A stretch of DNA of 64,000 nt, taken from assembly GCA_018398805.1 (NCBI GenBank), contig JAGFBZ010000725.1, positions 124,001 to 188,000 of the forward strand, given 5' to 3'. The DNA is from Hirundichthys speculiger. Taxonomy: Eukaryota > Chordata > Actinopteri > Beloniformes > Exocoetidae. The translations under genes were made by a program, and so were the position numbers. Shown here in pieces: positions 1-12,000 of the stretch. Each line of letters opens with the position of its first letter. Positions within the stretch are counted from its first letter, which is position 1. The notes beneath the pieces are model-generated. The model was not told the origin of the DNA, ran no database searches, and was given only the letters and a program-made list of their open reading frames with translations.

Positions 1-860
1 AGGCTGATCTGGATCCGATCCAGAATGCAGATTTTAGCTCAATCTGTAAATCACTTTATGGGGGAAATGTCGTGTCGAGATGTCGGGAGATTGTCGTGGA
101 AAATTATCTGAAGAAGAATCCAAGTAGAATGACAAATATAACAACTGCGTTCACAATGTTTTATTAAGTCAAGTCAGAAGAAAAAAATCATGCGCATGGA
201 GAGAGACTCAAAAGATTTCTCTATGGCAAAGACAGAGAGACAGACTTTTAAGCAGCAGCACCAGAAGTCCATATATGGTCATGTTGTATTACTGATAGTC
301 TACCTTCTCGTTAGTTTCATATCTAGTATTTGACCTTGCAGCTGCCTGCGAGAACAGGATGCTCTTTCAGTTGCAAAGATACAATAGCACACGAACATAA
401 GCTGATGTGCAGACGAGTATAAAAGGTTATATGAGATCAGATGCAGGTTATATGAGGTTAGCTGCATTTTAGGATAAATGAGCCTAAATTTCATTTATAA
501 TTCCCCTTTTGATCCACTAGGATCAACACTAATGGAGAGGAACATATAAAAATCAACACAACTAAAACACCAAAAAGGGAAAAAATACTACAAAATTACC
601 TAAATAAATAACCACACAATAAAAATGGCAGAAAGGCAGAAAACAACATCATAGGTAAAATGATGAAATGGGGAGATGTAATAACAGCCAGGAACACTTC
701 AAAACTGGCACAATTGAGGTTTAAGGCAGTTCATCATTAATGGCTAAGGAAATACCTCACAGAGCATCTTTTGACCTAGAAGTAATGTTTTCTTCACACA
801 AAGTAACCATGAAACGGGAATCTGAGCCACCGGACCAGGCTCAGATCCAGAAACCCCAGC
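1..860. other. Left-edge stretch, no gene recognised
   Basis: AT-rich sequence with short polyA runs. I see no open frame of convincing composition, no tandem array and no terminal inverted repeat I can pair. It may be an old interspersed repeat or plain intergenic DNA. Confidence 0.4.
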
Positions 861-3083
861 ATGAGTCGACGTCCGGTTGGTTCTTCTTCTTCTTTTATTA
901 AGATTAAAAGATTAAAGAGATTAAATCAAGAACTCCCAAAATACAAGCAACACATCAGCTGTCCCACCAGAGGCAGCAACACTCTGGACCACTGCTACAC
1001 CATCAAAGGAGCATACCACTCCGTTCCCCGAGCAGCTGTGGGACACTCTGACCACTGCTTGGTCCACCTCATCCCCACGTACAGGCAGAAGCTAAAAACT
1101 GCCAAGCCTGTGGTGAGGACTGTGAGTAAGTGGACCAACGAGGCAAAGCAGGAACTACAGGCCTGCTTTGACTGCACAGACTGGAGTGTCTTTGAAGCTG
1201 CTAACAATAACCTGGATGACCTGACAGACACTGTAACGTCCTACATCAGCTTCTGTGAGGACATGTGTGTACCGACCAAAACATTCCGGACTTTTAACAA
1301 TAACAAGCCGTGGTTCACTGCCAGACTGCGCCAGCTCCGCCAGGCCAAGGAGGAGGCCTACAGGAGTGGGGACAGGGTCCTGTACCGGCAGGCCAGGAAC
1401 ACTCTGAACAGGGAAATCAGAGCAGCTAAGAGAAGCTACTCTGAGAAGCTGAAAAACCAGTTCTCAGCCAACGACCCTGCTTCAGTGTGGAGGGGCCTGC
1501 GGACAATCACCAACTACAAAAGACCCTCCCCCCGCATCGAGGCAAACAAAGACCTGGCCAACGACCTCAACACCTTCTACTGCAGATTTGAGAGGGACAA
1601 CTTCACACCCCTCACCCAGCCACCACTCATCCAGACCAGCAGTACGACTACCCCCGTCACACCTCCAGTCGCACTTCAACCTGCACCCCCGGTCCCACTC
1701 AGAGTGCATGCAGAGGAGGTGAGCCAGATCTTCAAGAAGCAGAAGATCAGGAAAGCACCAGGCCCAGACAGAGTGTCACCCTCCTGTCTCAAAGCCTGTG
1801 CCGACCAGCTGGCTCCTGTCTTCACCAGGATTTTCAACAGCTCACTGGAGCTGTGTGAAGTCCCCTCCGTGTTCAAGCGCTCCACCATCATCCCAGTCCC
1901 CAAGAAACCCTCCATCACAGGACTGAATGACTACAGACCGGTGGCTCTAACGTCTGTGGTCATGAAGTCCTTTGAAAGACTTGTGTTGAGCCACCTGAAG
2001 TCCGTAACAGGACCCCTGCTGGACCCGCTGCAGTTTGCCTACAGGGCAAACAGGTCGGCGGACGATGCTGTCAACCTGGGACTGCACTACATCCTGCAGC
2101 ACCTCGACACCCCAGGCAGCTACGCCAGGATCCTGTTTGTGGACTTCAGCTCGGCTTTCAATACCATCATCCCAGAAATCCTCTCCTACAAGCTCTCCCA
2201 CCTCAACGTGTCTCTGCCCATCTGTCAGTGGATCACCAGCTTCCTGACAGACAGAAGCCAGCAGGTGAGGCTGGGAGATGTCACCTCAGCGACCCGGACC
2301 GTCAGCACTGGCGCCCCCCAGGGGTGTGTCCTGTCCCCACTGCTCTTCTCCCTCTACACCAACGACTGCACCTCCACGCACCCAGCTGTCAAACTCCTGA
2401 AGTTTGCAGACGACACCACCGTCATCGGCCTGATCCAGGACGGGGACGAGTCTGCATACCGACGAGAGATCGAGCGGCTGGTGCTCTGGTGCAGTCAGCA
2501 CAACCTGGAGCTGAACACGCTCAAGACTGTGGAGATGACAGTGGACTTCAGGAGACAGCCCTCGCCACTGCTCCCCCTCACCATCAGCAGCAGCCCTGTG
2601 TCAGCCGTCCAGACCTTCAAGTTCCTGGGGACTACCATCTCCCAGGACCTGAGGTGGGAGAAGAACATCCACTGCATCCTGAAGAAGGCCCAGCAGAGGA
2701 TGTTCTTCTTGCGCCAGCTGAAGAGACACGGCCTGTCTCAGGAGCTGCTGATCCAGTTCTACACAGCTGTCATCCAGTCTGTCCTGTGCTCCTCCATCAC
2801 CGTGTGGTTTGGAGCAGCCACACAGCAGGACAGGAACAGACTGCAGCGCACAGTTAGAACTGCTGAAAAGATCACTGGGGCCCCCCTGCCCTCCATCCAG
2901 GAACTGTACTGCTCCAGAACCAGGAAGAGGGCAGCCAACATCATCATGGACCCCGCCCACCCAGGAAACAACCTGTTCTCCCTCCTCCCCTCCGGCAGGC
3001 GCTACAGAGCCCTGCGCACCAAAACCATAAGACTTAAAAACAGTTTCTACCCCACTGCCATCACTTTAATGAACAGCTCATAA
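861..3083 (+). CDS. L2 LINE ORF2 protein (endonuclease tail plus reverse transcriptase)
   Basis: A 740-codon frame without internal stops. Residues from about 27 to 75 match the end of an EEP endonuclease ([10 protein letters not shown] near its conserved Asp-His end). Residues about 330-600 are the reverse transcriptase: palm motif A is FVDFSSAF (426-433) and the catalytic FADD box is at about 515-518. The first 25 residues probably come from flanking DNA, so the start codon is the first in-frame ATG and not the native start. The product would copy its own RNA at a nicked chromosomal target. Lacking most of the endonuclease, this copy should not move by itself, yet its intact RT frame points to a recent insertion. 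Confidence 0.8.
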   Translation: MSRRPVGSSSSFIKIKRLKRLNQELPKYKQHISCPTRGSNTLDHCYTIKGAYHSVPRAAVGHSDHCLVHLIPTYRQKLKTAKPVVRTVSKWTNEAKQELQACFDCTDWSVFEAANNNLDDLTDTVTSYISFCEDMCVPTKTFRTFNNNKPWFTARLRQLRQAKEEAYRSGDRVLYRQARNTLNREIRAAKRSYSEKLKNQFSANDPASVWRGLRTITNYKRPSPRIEANKDLANDLNTFYCRFERDNFTPLTQPPLIQTSSTTTPVTPPVALQPAPPVPLRVHAEEVSQIFKKQKIRKAPGPDRVSPSCLKACADQLAPVFTRIFNSSLELCEVPSVFKRSTIIPVPKKPSITGLNDYRPVALTSVVMKSFERLVLSHLKSVTGPLLDPLQFAYRANRSADDAVNLGLHYILQHLDTPGSYARILFVDFSSAFNTIIPEILSYKLSHLNVSLPICQWITSFLTDRSQQVRLGDVTSATRTVSTGAPQGCVLSPLLFSLYTNDCTSTHPAVKLLKFADDTTVIGLIQDGDESAYRREIERLVLWCSQHNLELNTLKTVEMTVDFRRQPSPLLPLTISSSPVSAVQTFKFLGTTISQDLRWEKNIHCILKKAQQRMFFLRQLKRHGLSQELLIQFYTAVIQSVLCSSITVWFGAATQQDRNRLQRTVRTAEKITGAPLPSIQELYCSRTRKRAANIIMDPAHPGNNLFSLLPSGRRYRALRTKTIRLKNSFYPTAITLMNSS

Positions 3084-3331
3084 ATCATTTATACTGTATT
3101 GCGTACTTTGCACCCTTGTACATACTATTTTACTTACTTACCTATTTATTTTATTTTATTCGATTTTTTAACTTACTTTTTTACTTTTGTATATAGATGT
3201 ACATATCCTGTTTTTCTTATTACATATTCCTTTCTTATTCTGAGAGTGTTACCACCTGCCGGAACAAAATTCCTTGTATGTGTGAACGTACTTGGCGATT
3301 AAAAACGATTCTGATTCTGATTCTGATTCTG
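930..3331 (+). mobile_element. L2-clade LINE, 5'-truncated
   Basis: The block runs from the C-terminal tail of an apurinic-type endonuclease, through a complete reverse transcriptase, to a short 3' UTR. It ends in four ATTCTG-type units (about 3308-3331), the microsatellite-like tail typical of vertebrate L2 elements. The 5' junction is a guess: endonuclease-like residues start near 930-940, and sequence before that looks unrelated. I could not identify a target-site duplication. The element directly abuts the retroviral remnant on its right. Confidence 0.85.
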
Positions 3332-3349
3332 GGGTGGGCTGATGGACAC

Positions 3350-3900
3350 ATTACCTGTCAAATTAACAGTCAGGATGAGGTTGGGGCCAGCAGGAGTGGT
3401 CGTTGGTGTCGGGCAAACTGAGTGGCAGAGTAAGAAGACCAGTCACGTCCTGGTGGATCAGCCACCAGGGTGGACCAGCGAGTTTCAAGCTGATCATTAG
3501 TCATGTGCCACTTGTAACCAGTGGCATAATCTTTAGCAGATCGATCGCCGTAGGACAAGCTGGATATGGGAATGGAAATTGTGCTTGTAATGTTCAGCGG
3601 GAGACAGACCTGCACACCAAACAGGTTTTTGTCGTCTAGGGCTGCAGTGGGATTTGGGCAAAGGGGCGTTCCTTCTACGTCTGGAAAGGGACGAAGGAGG
3701 GGCAGTTGAGGGGGGCGCAGTGGGGCCAGATGAGTTTGAGAAGTTGCCAGGTGGAAGAGTGGCAGGAGTGGAGACACGTGGTGACGTCAGGATGATGGGG
3801 AGCACGATGACAGCACTCAGGAGGACAAGGACAAGCCTAGGAGAGACCAGCCGTGTATCCTGAAAGGATGCCAGGGCCGCCGACGATCCATGGTGACGAT
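3350..3900 (-). pseudogene. Start of retroviral env-like frame, broken
   Basis: Downstream of integrase on the same strand, two overlapping minus frames (3533-3805 and 3370-3777) together resemble an envelope leader: a hydrophobic stretch, then a Pro/Ser/Thr-rich and basic segment. The frame is shifted at least once and ends at the junction with the L2 element, so most of the surface and the transmembrane subunit are absent. The call rests mainly on position after pol. Confidence 0.4.
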
Positions 3901-4843
3901 AGGGAGGAGCTTGGCACGCTACTGTAGCAGTGGGACACTTATTTCATTTCACACTGATCTTGCTTGAGAGCGAAGACCTTAGGGAACAGGATCAGACTGC
4001 TGGTCAGCAGGGGGGTCAGCTGGGGCAGGGACCCGACAACAGTGTGATGCGTGGACCCACATGGCACGTTTGGCAACCTTGACTGCAGTTTGACCAGGAG
4101 GATCTGGTAGGGGCCAAGCCAGCGCTGATGGTCCCACCTCTGCCTTTTGAAACTTTTTATCAGCACGTAGTCACTTGGGCGCAGTGAATGCAGTTGACCC
4201 TCAGCTGGGTGGGGAAGAGCTGCAAATACCTGAGAACGGATGTCTGAAGGGGTTTTAGTAAGGTTAGTACAGTAGGTGAGAATACTGCTTTCACACAGAG
4301 CTGTCACTGGTGGAGGAGCCTTGAGGGGCGCCAGTCCAACGTTGGGAGGGGCTGCAAACAAAATTTCAAAAGGACTCAGATTGGCCCTGCCTCTTTTCCT
4401 CATTCTCATGTACATTAGCACAAGAGGGAGTGTTTTTGTTCAGGGCAAACCTGTTTCCTCACAACACTTAGCAAGTTTGTTCTTTAAAGTACCATTCTCT
4501 CGTTTCACAGCTCCACCACTGGCTGGGTTATAGGCACAGTGTTTTCTGACATCTATGCCAAGGTGAAGAGAGATTTTAGAAATGGCAATTAAAGAATGAT
4601 GGAGAATGGGCTTCCTGTCAGATTTCATGAAACAACGTTTCCAGAGCACGCCAAAGTCGTGTACAACATCAAATGCGTAACGAGAGTCGGTAGAGATGGT
4701 AACTGAGCGTTCTTTCGCGAGCACGCATGCACGAGTTAAGGCCACAAGTTCAGCAGCCTGCACAGAGTAATGGGACGGCAGAGGCGTGGACTCTACTGTG
4801 CCATGGTCTGAGCAGACGGCGTAACCAACACGGCAGTGACCAG

Positions 4844-6034
4844 TAGGGGTGGGTGCAATTCATCGATGTCGCGATACATCGCGATGCGGCATGTGACAAT
4901 TTGGCATCGATTAATTAATGTCGATGTTTAAAAAATAAAATAAATTCACGTTGATGCTTTGCCGCAAGACCTGAACAAAAAACACGTAACTGGAAACATA
5001 ACACGCGTGTTTGAGTGGGACCACAACAAACAGAGCACTTCCTTTGCAAAATGGCAACTTTAGCAGCCTCCAAAGAGCGGCAGATTCACTCACCACTGGG
5101 GCTGACTGCATCCGTGTGGCAATACTTTGGATTTTATCAGGGAGCAAACGAGACAACGGACAAGACTTAAGCGATTTGCAAGATCTGCAAAGCAAAAATA
5201 AAGCAACACCACAAACATGAGGCAGCACCTTGTACGCTTTCATCCCGAAACGGAGAAGGATCCTCCGATCGTGGCCGCCACACAGAGAACCATCCTGGAG
5301 ACTGTCTCCAAACTTCCCAAGAACTCGCAGAAGGCGAAGAGCATTACAAAAGCAATAGCTACTTTCATTGAGACGGATTTACGCCCGTATTCAGTAGTTA
5401 ACAACAGGGGATTTCGGTTAGTGGTGCGCACCATGGAGCCGCGCTACAAACTCCCTCACCAAAAACACTTCGCAGAGAAATAAATCCCCCACCTCTACGA
5501 CGAAACCAAAGCAGACGTCCTGGCGTCCATGAAGAAGGCGAGCAGGATAGCGCTTACATGTGATGCATGGACCTCGGTTACCACCAAACCCTTCGTTACT
5601 ATAACAGCACATTTTGTGCTCGCGTCGGACAAGAACGGATGGAAGTTGGTTAGTCACGTTCTTCAAACCCAAGAGATGAGTGTTGTCGAGTCAAAGTTAA
5701 GTAGGTCAAAGTGCAAATGTTTACATAACAGTCATAAAATAAAATATTTTGTGTCTTAAAATTCAAGTCAAATGTTCAAAAAACCTTGTTATTTACTTAT
5801 TGAATGTAGTTATAGAGGAACTGAGTTATAATTGATAGGCTAGTTATTTACAAATGTAGCTACAGATGAAGACAAAATCAATCTTATATGGAAAAATGCA
5901 TTAAAAATCGCAATAGTCGAAGAATCGTGGCGCCAATAATCGAATCGAATGGACAATCATTATAATCGAAGAATCGAAGCTCCCATAATCAAAATCGAAT
6001 CGAAACGTTAGGTACCCTTGTTGGAGCACCCCTA
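4844..6034 (+). mobile_element. hAT transposon with BED-finger transposase remnant, TSD GTGACCAG
   Basis: Termini TAGGGGTG and CACCCCTA are flanked by identical 8-bp copies GTGACCAG (4836-4843 and 6035-6042), the hAT signature. Inside, plus-strand coding traces run from 5051: a BED zinc finger (ICKIC, then RQHLVRFH) split by a stop and a frameshift, then at 5217-5759 transposase blocks (RPYSVVNNRGF, ALTCDAWTSVTTK) with an in-frame stop at 5481. The catalytic and dimerisation parts are missing. It inserted into the retroviral pol. Confidence 0.9.
5217..5759 (+). pseudogene. hAT transposase N-terminal fragment (ZBED-like)
   Basis: One reading frame interrupted by a stop at 5481-5483. It holds the second half of a BED finger (His residues of RQHLVRFH), a helical linker, the conserved PYSVVNNRGFR segment, an EPRYKLPHQKHF segment and the start of the RNase H-like fold (LTCDAWTS, which carries the first catalytic Asp in this family). 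The rest of the transposase is absent. The first half of the finger is at 5051-5169 in another frame. Confidence 0.75.
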
Positions 6035-6767
6035 GTGACCAGTGAGGGCATCACGAGATGCAGAGCCATCAACATACAGGATCAGGTCTGGGTGGTCAGA
6101 GGGCTGTCCAGGAGGTCAGGGCAAGGAAGTGCAGGTGAGAGAGCGCTCAGCCACAGTCATGAGGGGTGCTCTCATCAGGGGTTGGGAGAAGAGTGGCAGG
6201 ATTCAGAACAGTGCAGCGTCTCACTGTGACATTGAGCAGTTCTAAAAGATAGGTGTGATACCTGAGAAAACGAGGCAGAGAGAAATGAGAGGTTCTGCGT
6301 TCTGACAGGATCATGTGGACCTCATGTGGGACCAAAAGAGTAGAGGTGCATACCCCACTACGTCACGAGAGGATGCTAGAGCCTTCCTCGCTGCTGCTAT
6401 GGCACGCAGGCAGCATGGAAGACCAGCAGCCACAGGATCAAGTTTACAAGAGAAATAGGCCACAGATCAGAGGACACCACCGTGATCCTGCAAGAGAACA
6501 GAAGTCATACATGAGCCTCGTTCATCAACAGTTTGTGTAAAGGGTCTGGATGGGTCAGGAAGACCTAAAGTGGGTGGAGACTGTAGGGCATGTTTCAGAG
6601 CAGCAAAACATTGTTCAGCTTCATTTGTCCAGATAAACTTAGAAGACATGGGCTTCGAGCGGGCGAACTCACCAAGAGGTTTTGAGAGTTCAGAGAAGTT
6701 AGGCACAAAGGTCCTGCAGTAGGAGCAGAGACCAATGAAAGACAGGAGCTGTTTGACAGTTTCAGGG

Positions 6768-7456
6768 CGTTTGGATCATAATTCAATGAATAAATGAGTC
6801 TATTATTATAAAATACAGGCGTTTATTATTATGAAATATTTCCCATTATTATGATAATGGTTTCGTTTTTCATAAGAATAAGACTTTACATAATAATGGC
6901 TGTGTGATTTGTGTGTCAATCACAGCAGAGAGGGCGGAGCCATTTATGTGATTGGCTGCTCTTCCATTCAGGCATAAGCAACAGAACAGTGAATATCGAT
7001 AGTGGGTGAGAGGTGCAATGTATATACTCCAGGCCAGTAAGTGGCAGAATGCACCTCAGTTTACGGTTAAAAGTTGACATCAACTAAGAAACGTAGCGTG
7101 AAGTGTAGGGAAAACTTAATTTTGACGGCATGGCGACAGGAGAAAGATCCTTCAAAACTAGTCGATGTCAGAGCGTAGAATGGAGAAGGATCAGCCAATG
7201 AGCGTGCAGGTCAACCACTGGTCCTGCCCACTGGCAAAATGTCATTATTATGTAAAAGCTCATTGTAAAATAAACTATTATGCATTAAACTAAGATTAAA
7301 TAATAATAAAAATATATTTAATAATAATTACATTTTTTTCATAATAATGGGAAATATTTCAAAATAATAAACACTCATATTTTATAATAATAAACACCTG
7401 TATTTCATAATAATAGACTCATTTATTCATTGAATTATGACCCAAACGGGGCTCCA
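6768..7456. mobile_element. Palindromic DNA element with TA target, copy 1
   Basis: The ends are long inverted repeats built around CGTTTGGGTCATAATTCAAT, then AT-rich arms (AATAAATGAGTCTATTATTA). The right end reads CGGGGCTCCA followed by TA; the left end is damaged and lies in the retroviral pol. The middle (about 6900-7240) shares a GC-richer core with the element at 22261-24418, in inverted order. No coding remains were seen. The superfamily is not certain. Confidence 0.65.
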
Positions 7457-7458
7457 TA

Positions 7459-7929
7459 AACCTGAGCTGGGATTTCCCTTTTCCCTGCATCTAAACAATC
7501 TTATCAACCAGAATATCTGAATTCAGATCAATCTGACAGTGACAGACGTTGTAACCCGTCGGTCTCTTGGTCAGAAGCTGGAGGACGGAGCAAAGCACCC
7601 AACAAATCAGTCCTTCTGTCCTCCAGGTGTCGTCAGACTATTCCTACCTGCTTTAAAGACGCATTCGTGGAGTATTTTTGCATTCTGCTACGTGGAGGTG
7701 CTCGAATATACGAATATATGATCGCTGGTAACGAAAACGAGACGTGTCCTCAGTTACTGCAGGACTTTAGATTCTCAACCTATAAATAAAGCTGAAGGTG
7801 ACAGTTGTTATTGTTCTACATTAAGTCAACTGGTGTTAGATATCTTATTTATAATAATGTCTTTTAATGAGAATTTCTGTAATTTTTCATGTGGCTGAGT
7901 GATTTTAGCAATTTTTTTTTTCATGTGAT
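7459..7929. other. Unassigned intergenic sequence
   Basis: No open frame of note, no array, no inverted repeat recognised. It lies between the palindromic element and a minisatellite. Confidence 0.4.
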
Positions 7930-8102
7930 TGCCCAGGACCACCAAGACCTCCGCAGGACCACCAAGATCTGTCCAGGACCACCAAGCCCTCCGCAGGACC
8001 ACCAAGATCTGTCCAGGACCACCAAGATCTGTCCAGGACCACCAAGATCTGTCCAGGACCACCAAGATCTGTCCAGGACCACCAAGATCTGTCCAGGACC
8101 AG
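7930..8102. repeat. Minisatellite, 20-bp unit
   Basis: About 8.5 copies of a 20-bp unit, AGGACCACCAAGATCTGTCC. Two early units carry CCTCCGC in place of TCTGTCC. It lies about 0.95 kb 3' of the ZP gene stop codon. Confidence 0.95.
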
Positions 8103-9046
8103 CAAACCTCATGGTCTTGGTGAAACTTTCCGACATCTCTGCAGTGATGCAAAGAAAACTCTCCACACCCAACCAGAAGTGTTTTATTATGTGAAGAAAA
8201 ATGAAGATACAAATCCCCGCTCTACTTTTATTATCATAAAACCACAAGAGAACAATCCCTGTCTTGTTCCTGAGCAACAGGAACACAACCAAAAGAGTAT
8301 ATATATATATACATATATTATAATATATCTCACCTAACAAAGAAGCCTTCATCCCCTTCAGATGTTCAGTGAGAACTGGATAATTACTGTTTGGAGAATA
8401 TTGACAGACAGGTATTTAAAAACTATCCAGTAAAACCAGTTTGAGTGGAATTTTGTTTTGAAAAGGAGCCTGTTTGAAGTATTTAGAGTCAAACAAGTTC
8501 AGTGAACTTTGACGGGCAGGTGAGGAAAACCACCACCAAAGAGAAACCAACTTCACTTTCTCTTTAATTCCTACTTCTTCATGGTCGTGGCTGCAGAAGC
8601 TGTGATTCTGTCCCAGGATGACTGGACTTCACCCGTCCTGGAGTCAGTACGTTAATAAGGTCTACTGTGACACAAGTCTGTCTCAAACAATCATGTGCTG
8701 CCTGAAAATGAGTTTTACATTCCCTGTCTTGGTTTTATTCACTCATAACACCTCCTTCTCCACAGCTCGACCTTCTTTTCCCGCCGTCCAGAACCGAACA
8801 CCAGACTTGTGGTGGAGTGTCCTCTCCACTGCTACCACCTCTTTCTGGTCTTAAACCTGCTCAAAACTCACTTTTCAGGACTGCTTTTAACATTTGATAT
8901 GATGCATTTTTACTCTTTTTCATGTGGCAGGCTAAAAAATAAAGTGTACAATAAAAGTTAGTATCATCTTAGACGCTGTGATCCCTCTTCCAGCCTGCAA
9001 TAGGACAGATGAATGAATTAAAGCGTGTATCAGAGGTTAGCAGGAT
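8103..9046. other. 3' flank of the ZP gene
   Basis: Probably contains the 3' UTR of the minus-strand ZP gene. A TA-rich dinucleotide patch lies at about 8299-8330. Otherwise there is no array or coding signal. Confidence 0.4.
8734..8739 (-). terminator. Candidate polyadenylation signal of the ZP gene
   Basis: AATAAA on the minus strand, about 310 bp past the stop codon at 9047. It is the first canonical hexamer I found on that strand. No transcript data support it. Confidence 0.3.
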
Positions 9047-12000
9047 TTAGTTATCAAAGTCTGGATCTATGAGAGCGCTGAGATCTTCTGCTCTTCTTCT
9101 CTTGCTGTAGTATCGAACAATGACTGCCAGCAGAACCAGCGACACCACGAAGGCGCTGGCAAAGACCACCGTGGTGATGTTCGACCCAAGGACTTCTTTG
9201 AATCGCCACCCTTCTCCGCTTGATCTCAGGTCTGGAGAAGCGTCTGGAGGATTCAACGAAAGACAGTGAGATATGTCCGATGTTTTTGGACAGACGGGCT
9301 GATTTATTTTCTAACCTGGAGCAGGCCCGTTGTTCGCCCTCACGAGACCCTCATTTTCCCCAACCACACCGAGGGGAGGGACTCCGACAAACTGCAGAGG
9401 ACCCTGGGTAATGTAGTGTCCGACTGTCTCCGTGCTCAGCCCTCGTCTGCGTCTGCGAGACGGATCCCTCAGACAGCCCTGAGCACACCTGGAAAATGGA
9501 TTCTCGGGTTCGCACAGGATGACGGAGCAGGTGATGTACACCTGCAACATGCCACGAGAGCGGTGATTGAGTAATCCTTCAACCGGAGAAACTGTTGCGA
9601 AAGAAAACTGAGCCACGACACATAAACAGAGTCAAATTCAAATACCATTTAATAAGAAGCAGCGGTGGTGGGGGAGACGTGGAGCTGTGGTTCAGGGAAC
9701 TGTGCCACCAACGTAACACAGCTGTAGCAGATCACTAATTAGTCTTCTTCCCCTAATTATCCATTACCGTGGTGGGACCCAAAGGTGACATGGACCTGAC
9801 AACGTGTGAGCGCTTTTCCAGTCTTTTTTTTTTTTTTTTTAAATAAAGGTCCCATGTTATGCAATTTTAATCCCTTGTTCCTGGCTTAATTGATCAAGCA
9901 CCACAGTTGGGACATTTTACTCAATTACTAACAGGTCATGCAGCCTAAATATTCTTCTAAAATCACGACAGCAATGTTTGTCACAGCCAATGGTAGAGCG
10001 AATGGCGAGCTGTCAATCAAATGACATCCAGCCATTTGATTGGTCAGCTTAATGGCTTTATGCAATCTTACCAGATGAGGTTAAAAAAAAAAAAAAAAAA
10101 ATCAAAAAATGAAAATTTTAGACTTATACAGAGACAATATCTTGTTATCATTTGATGACCTGAAAACTAAATTCGACATCCCTGACAAACACTTCTTTAA
10201 ATACTTGCAGATCAGAAGCTTTATTTTGTTTCGCCTAAATAATTCTTCTCAGCAACCTTCATTGTCCACGCTGGAATCCTTCTCCATTCTTCTTCAGCAA
10301 GGGCCGGGTTGCTCAAGTATACAAAATTTTGGTTAATAACAACAAGGATAACTCTGAGAGTAAGAGACAAGAATGGACCCAAGATTTAAATGAGGAAATA
10401 TCTCTGGAAGAATGGAGTTCAATATGCTCAAGGTCCCAATCTCAGACCATTAACACCCGACTACACCTGATACGATACAAGTGGCTAATGAGACTATACA
10501 CTACTCCTGTAAAATTAAACAGATATAACCCTAATATTCCTGATCTTTGCTTTAAGTGCAGTGAGTATCAAGTTACTCTGCCTGTGGGAATGTGAGGTTA
10601 TTCAAAGATTTTGGAGTCTGGTGACACAATATATCTCACAAATGACCTCTACCTTGATTCCTCTAAATGCTAAATTGTGTGTTTTGGGTATCTATCTGCT
10701 AATTGCTCTCTACCTATTCATGAAAAAAAGATGGTAAGTCTATGTCTACGACAGGCCAGACGCTCAATCGCCTTGTGCTGGAAAAATGTTAGTGGTCCTA
10801 CCCTCAGCTTTTGGTTGAGAAACCTTACATCAAGTCTGGCTTTAGAAAAACTCACCTCTGTTATCAGGAAGAAAACTTCTGAATTTAAAGACATTTGGGA
10901 AAGATTTTTGGACTTTGTCAAACATGGTGATATAAAAGATGCTTTGTAAATAACATTAAGTGGCAAGAAGTGATGTGAATCGTTGATGTACTGTGGGATA
11001 AATGTAAAGATCAAAGGGTTAATGCTGCCTGTTTGAATGGGGGGGGGGGGGGGGGGGTTAAGTTTTCTTTTAGATTATTGTTGACTGTGTACTTAACTGT
11101 TAAATATTTTTTCTTTGATGTTGAAAATTCAATAAAGCCTGTCCAGCCATCCTAATTATTTTCCTCTTCTACGCAGACAGTTACGTTCCTCTAAACTCGA
11201 CTTGGACCTCCAGGGGGCAGTACCGACAGAGGCTGCCTCTGGATGCCACCGGACAGTCGTCCAGAGAAACGAGGCCTGTGACGGGCAGAGCAACGACCAG
11301 ACGAGGACCAACAGAGGTCTGTGAATGACTGCTGCTGGGTTTTACAGGTAAAAGATTTAAGGGAGTTATTTGCAGTTCAGCAAACATTTTAGTTGCTTTG
11401 AATAGTGGCTTGAATAGTGCAAACGGTCATTGGAGCAGGGTTATAATAGATTTAGATTTTCCATTAGTTTTTCCAAATTCAGTTAGTTTTAATTCGTTTT
11501 TAGAGCAGTTTTGCTAGTTTTTATTCATTTTTGTTTTGAAATACTTAGTTTTAGTTTAGTTTTTAATTAGTTTCAGTTTTAGTTTTATTTTGTAAATTAG
11601 GGTTGTAATTTTGGTTGGAGTGAAGCACTGAACTTTTTGAAGGCTATCGAATCACATAGTCGTGTTTACATTCTGGTCTCAATAAACATATTTATCAATG
11701 CATCTTCCCGCTTGTGGTGTTCCTGCGTATTTACTGACCAGCAGCTATCTGGTCTCCGTGGAAACAGTCCATTATAGTTGCTGTTTTCTCCCGTTCCTTC
11801 CCAACGCTGACTGGCCTGCAGCTGTACCTTCTCTTTCCAGGGGGCTAGCTTAGGCTAGCTTATCCAGCTAGTCTTGGTTAGCCTTCTTTCCAAGGGGCTA
11901 GCTTAGGCTAGCTTATCCAGCTAGTCTTGGTTAGCCTTCTTTCCAGGGGGCTAGCTTAGGCTAGCTTATCCAGCTAGTCTTGGTTAGCCTTCTTTCCAAG

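Larger units (their letters stand above)
3335..6767 (-). mobile_element. Endogenous retrovirus remnant (gamma/epsilon-like), interrupted by a hAT
   Basis: Reading on the minus strand from 6767 down, I see the end of reverse transcriptase and its connection region, an RNase H segment, the C-terminal half of integrase, then the start of an envelope-like frame. No LTRs were found inside the window. The right side is cut by the palindromic element at 6768, the left side by the L2 LINE at about 3331, and a hAT (4844-6034) sits in the middle. The order and the integrase C-terminal region resemble MLV-type fish retroviruses. Many stops and frameshifts show that it is dead. Confidence 0.75.
3939..6767 (-). 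pseudogene. Decayed retroviral pol (RT end, RNase H, integrase)
   Basis: Segments: RT thumb/connection at about 6467-6767; a broken connection region at 6043-6466; RNase H at about 4650-4770, including the conserved Asp-Ser-Arg-Tyr strand; integrase C-terminal half at about 3939-4560. RNase H runs almost directly into the integrase region that precedes its C-terminal domain, so the zinc-binding N-terminus and the first catalytic aspartates of integrase are deleted. A hAT with a clean 8-bp duplication interrupts the gene at 4836-4843. No functional product is possible. Confidence 0.75.

Noticed and set aside
2228..2857. 209-codon plus frame inside the LINE
   Set aside because: Out-of-frame shadow of the reverse transcriptase.
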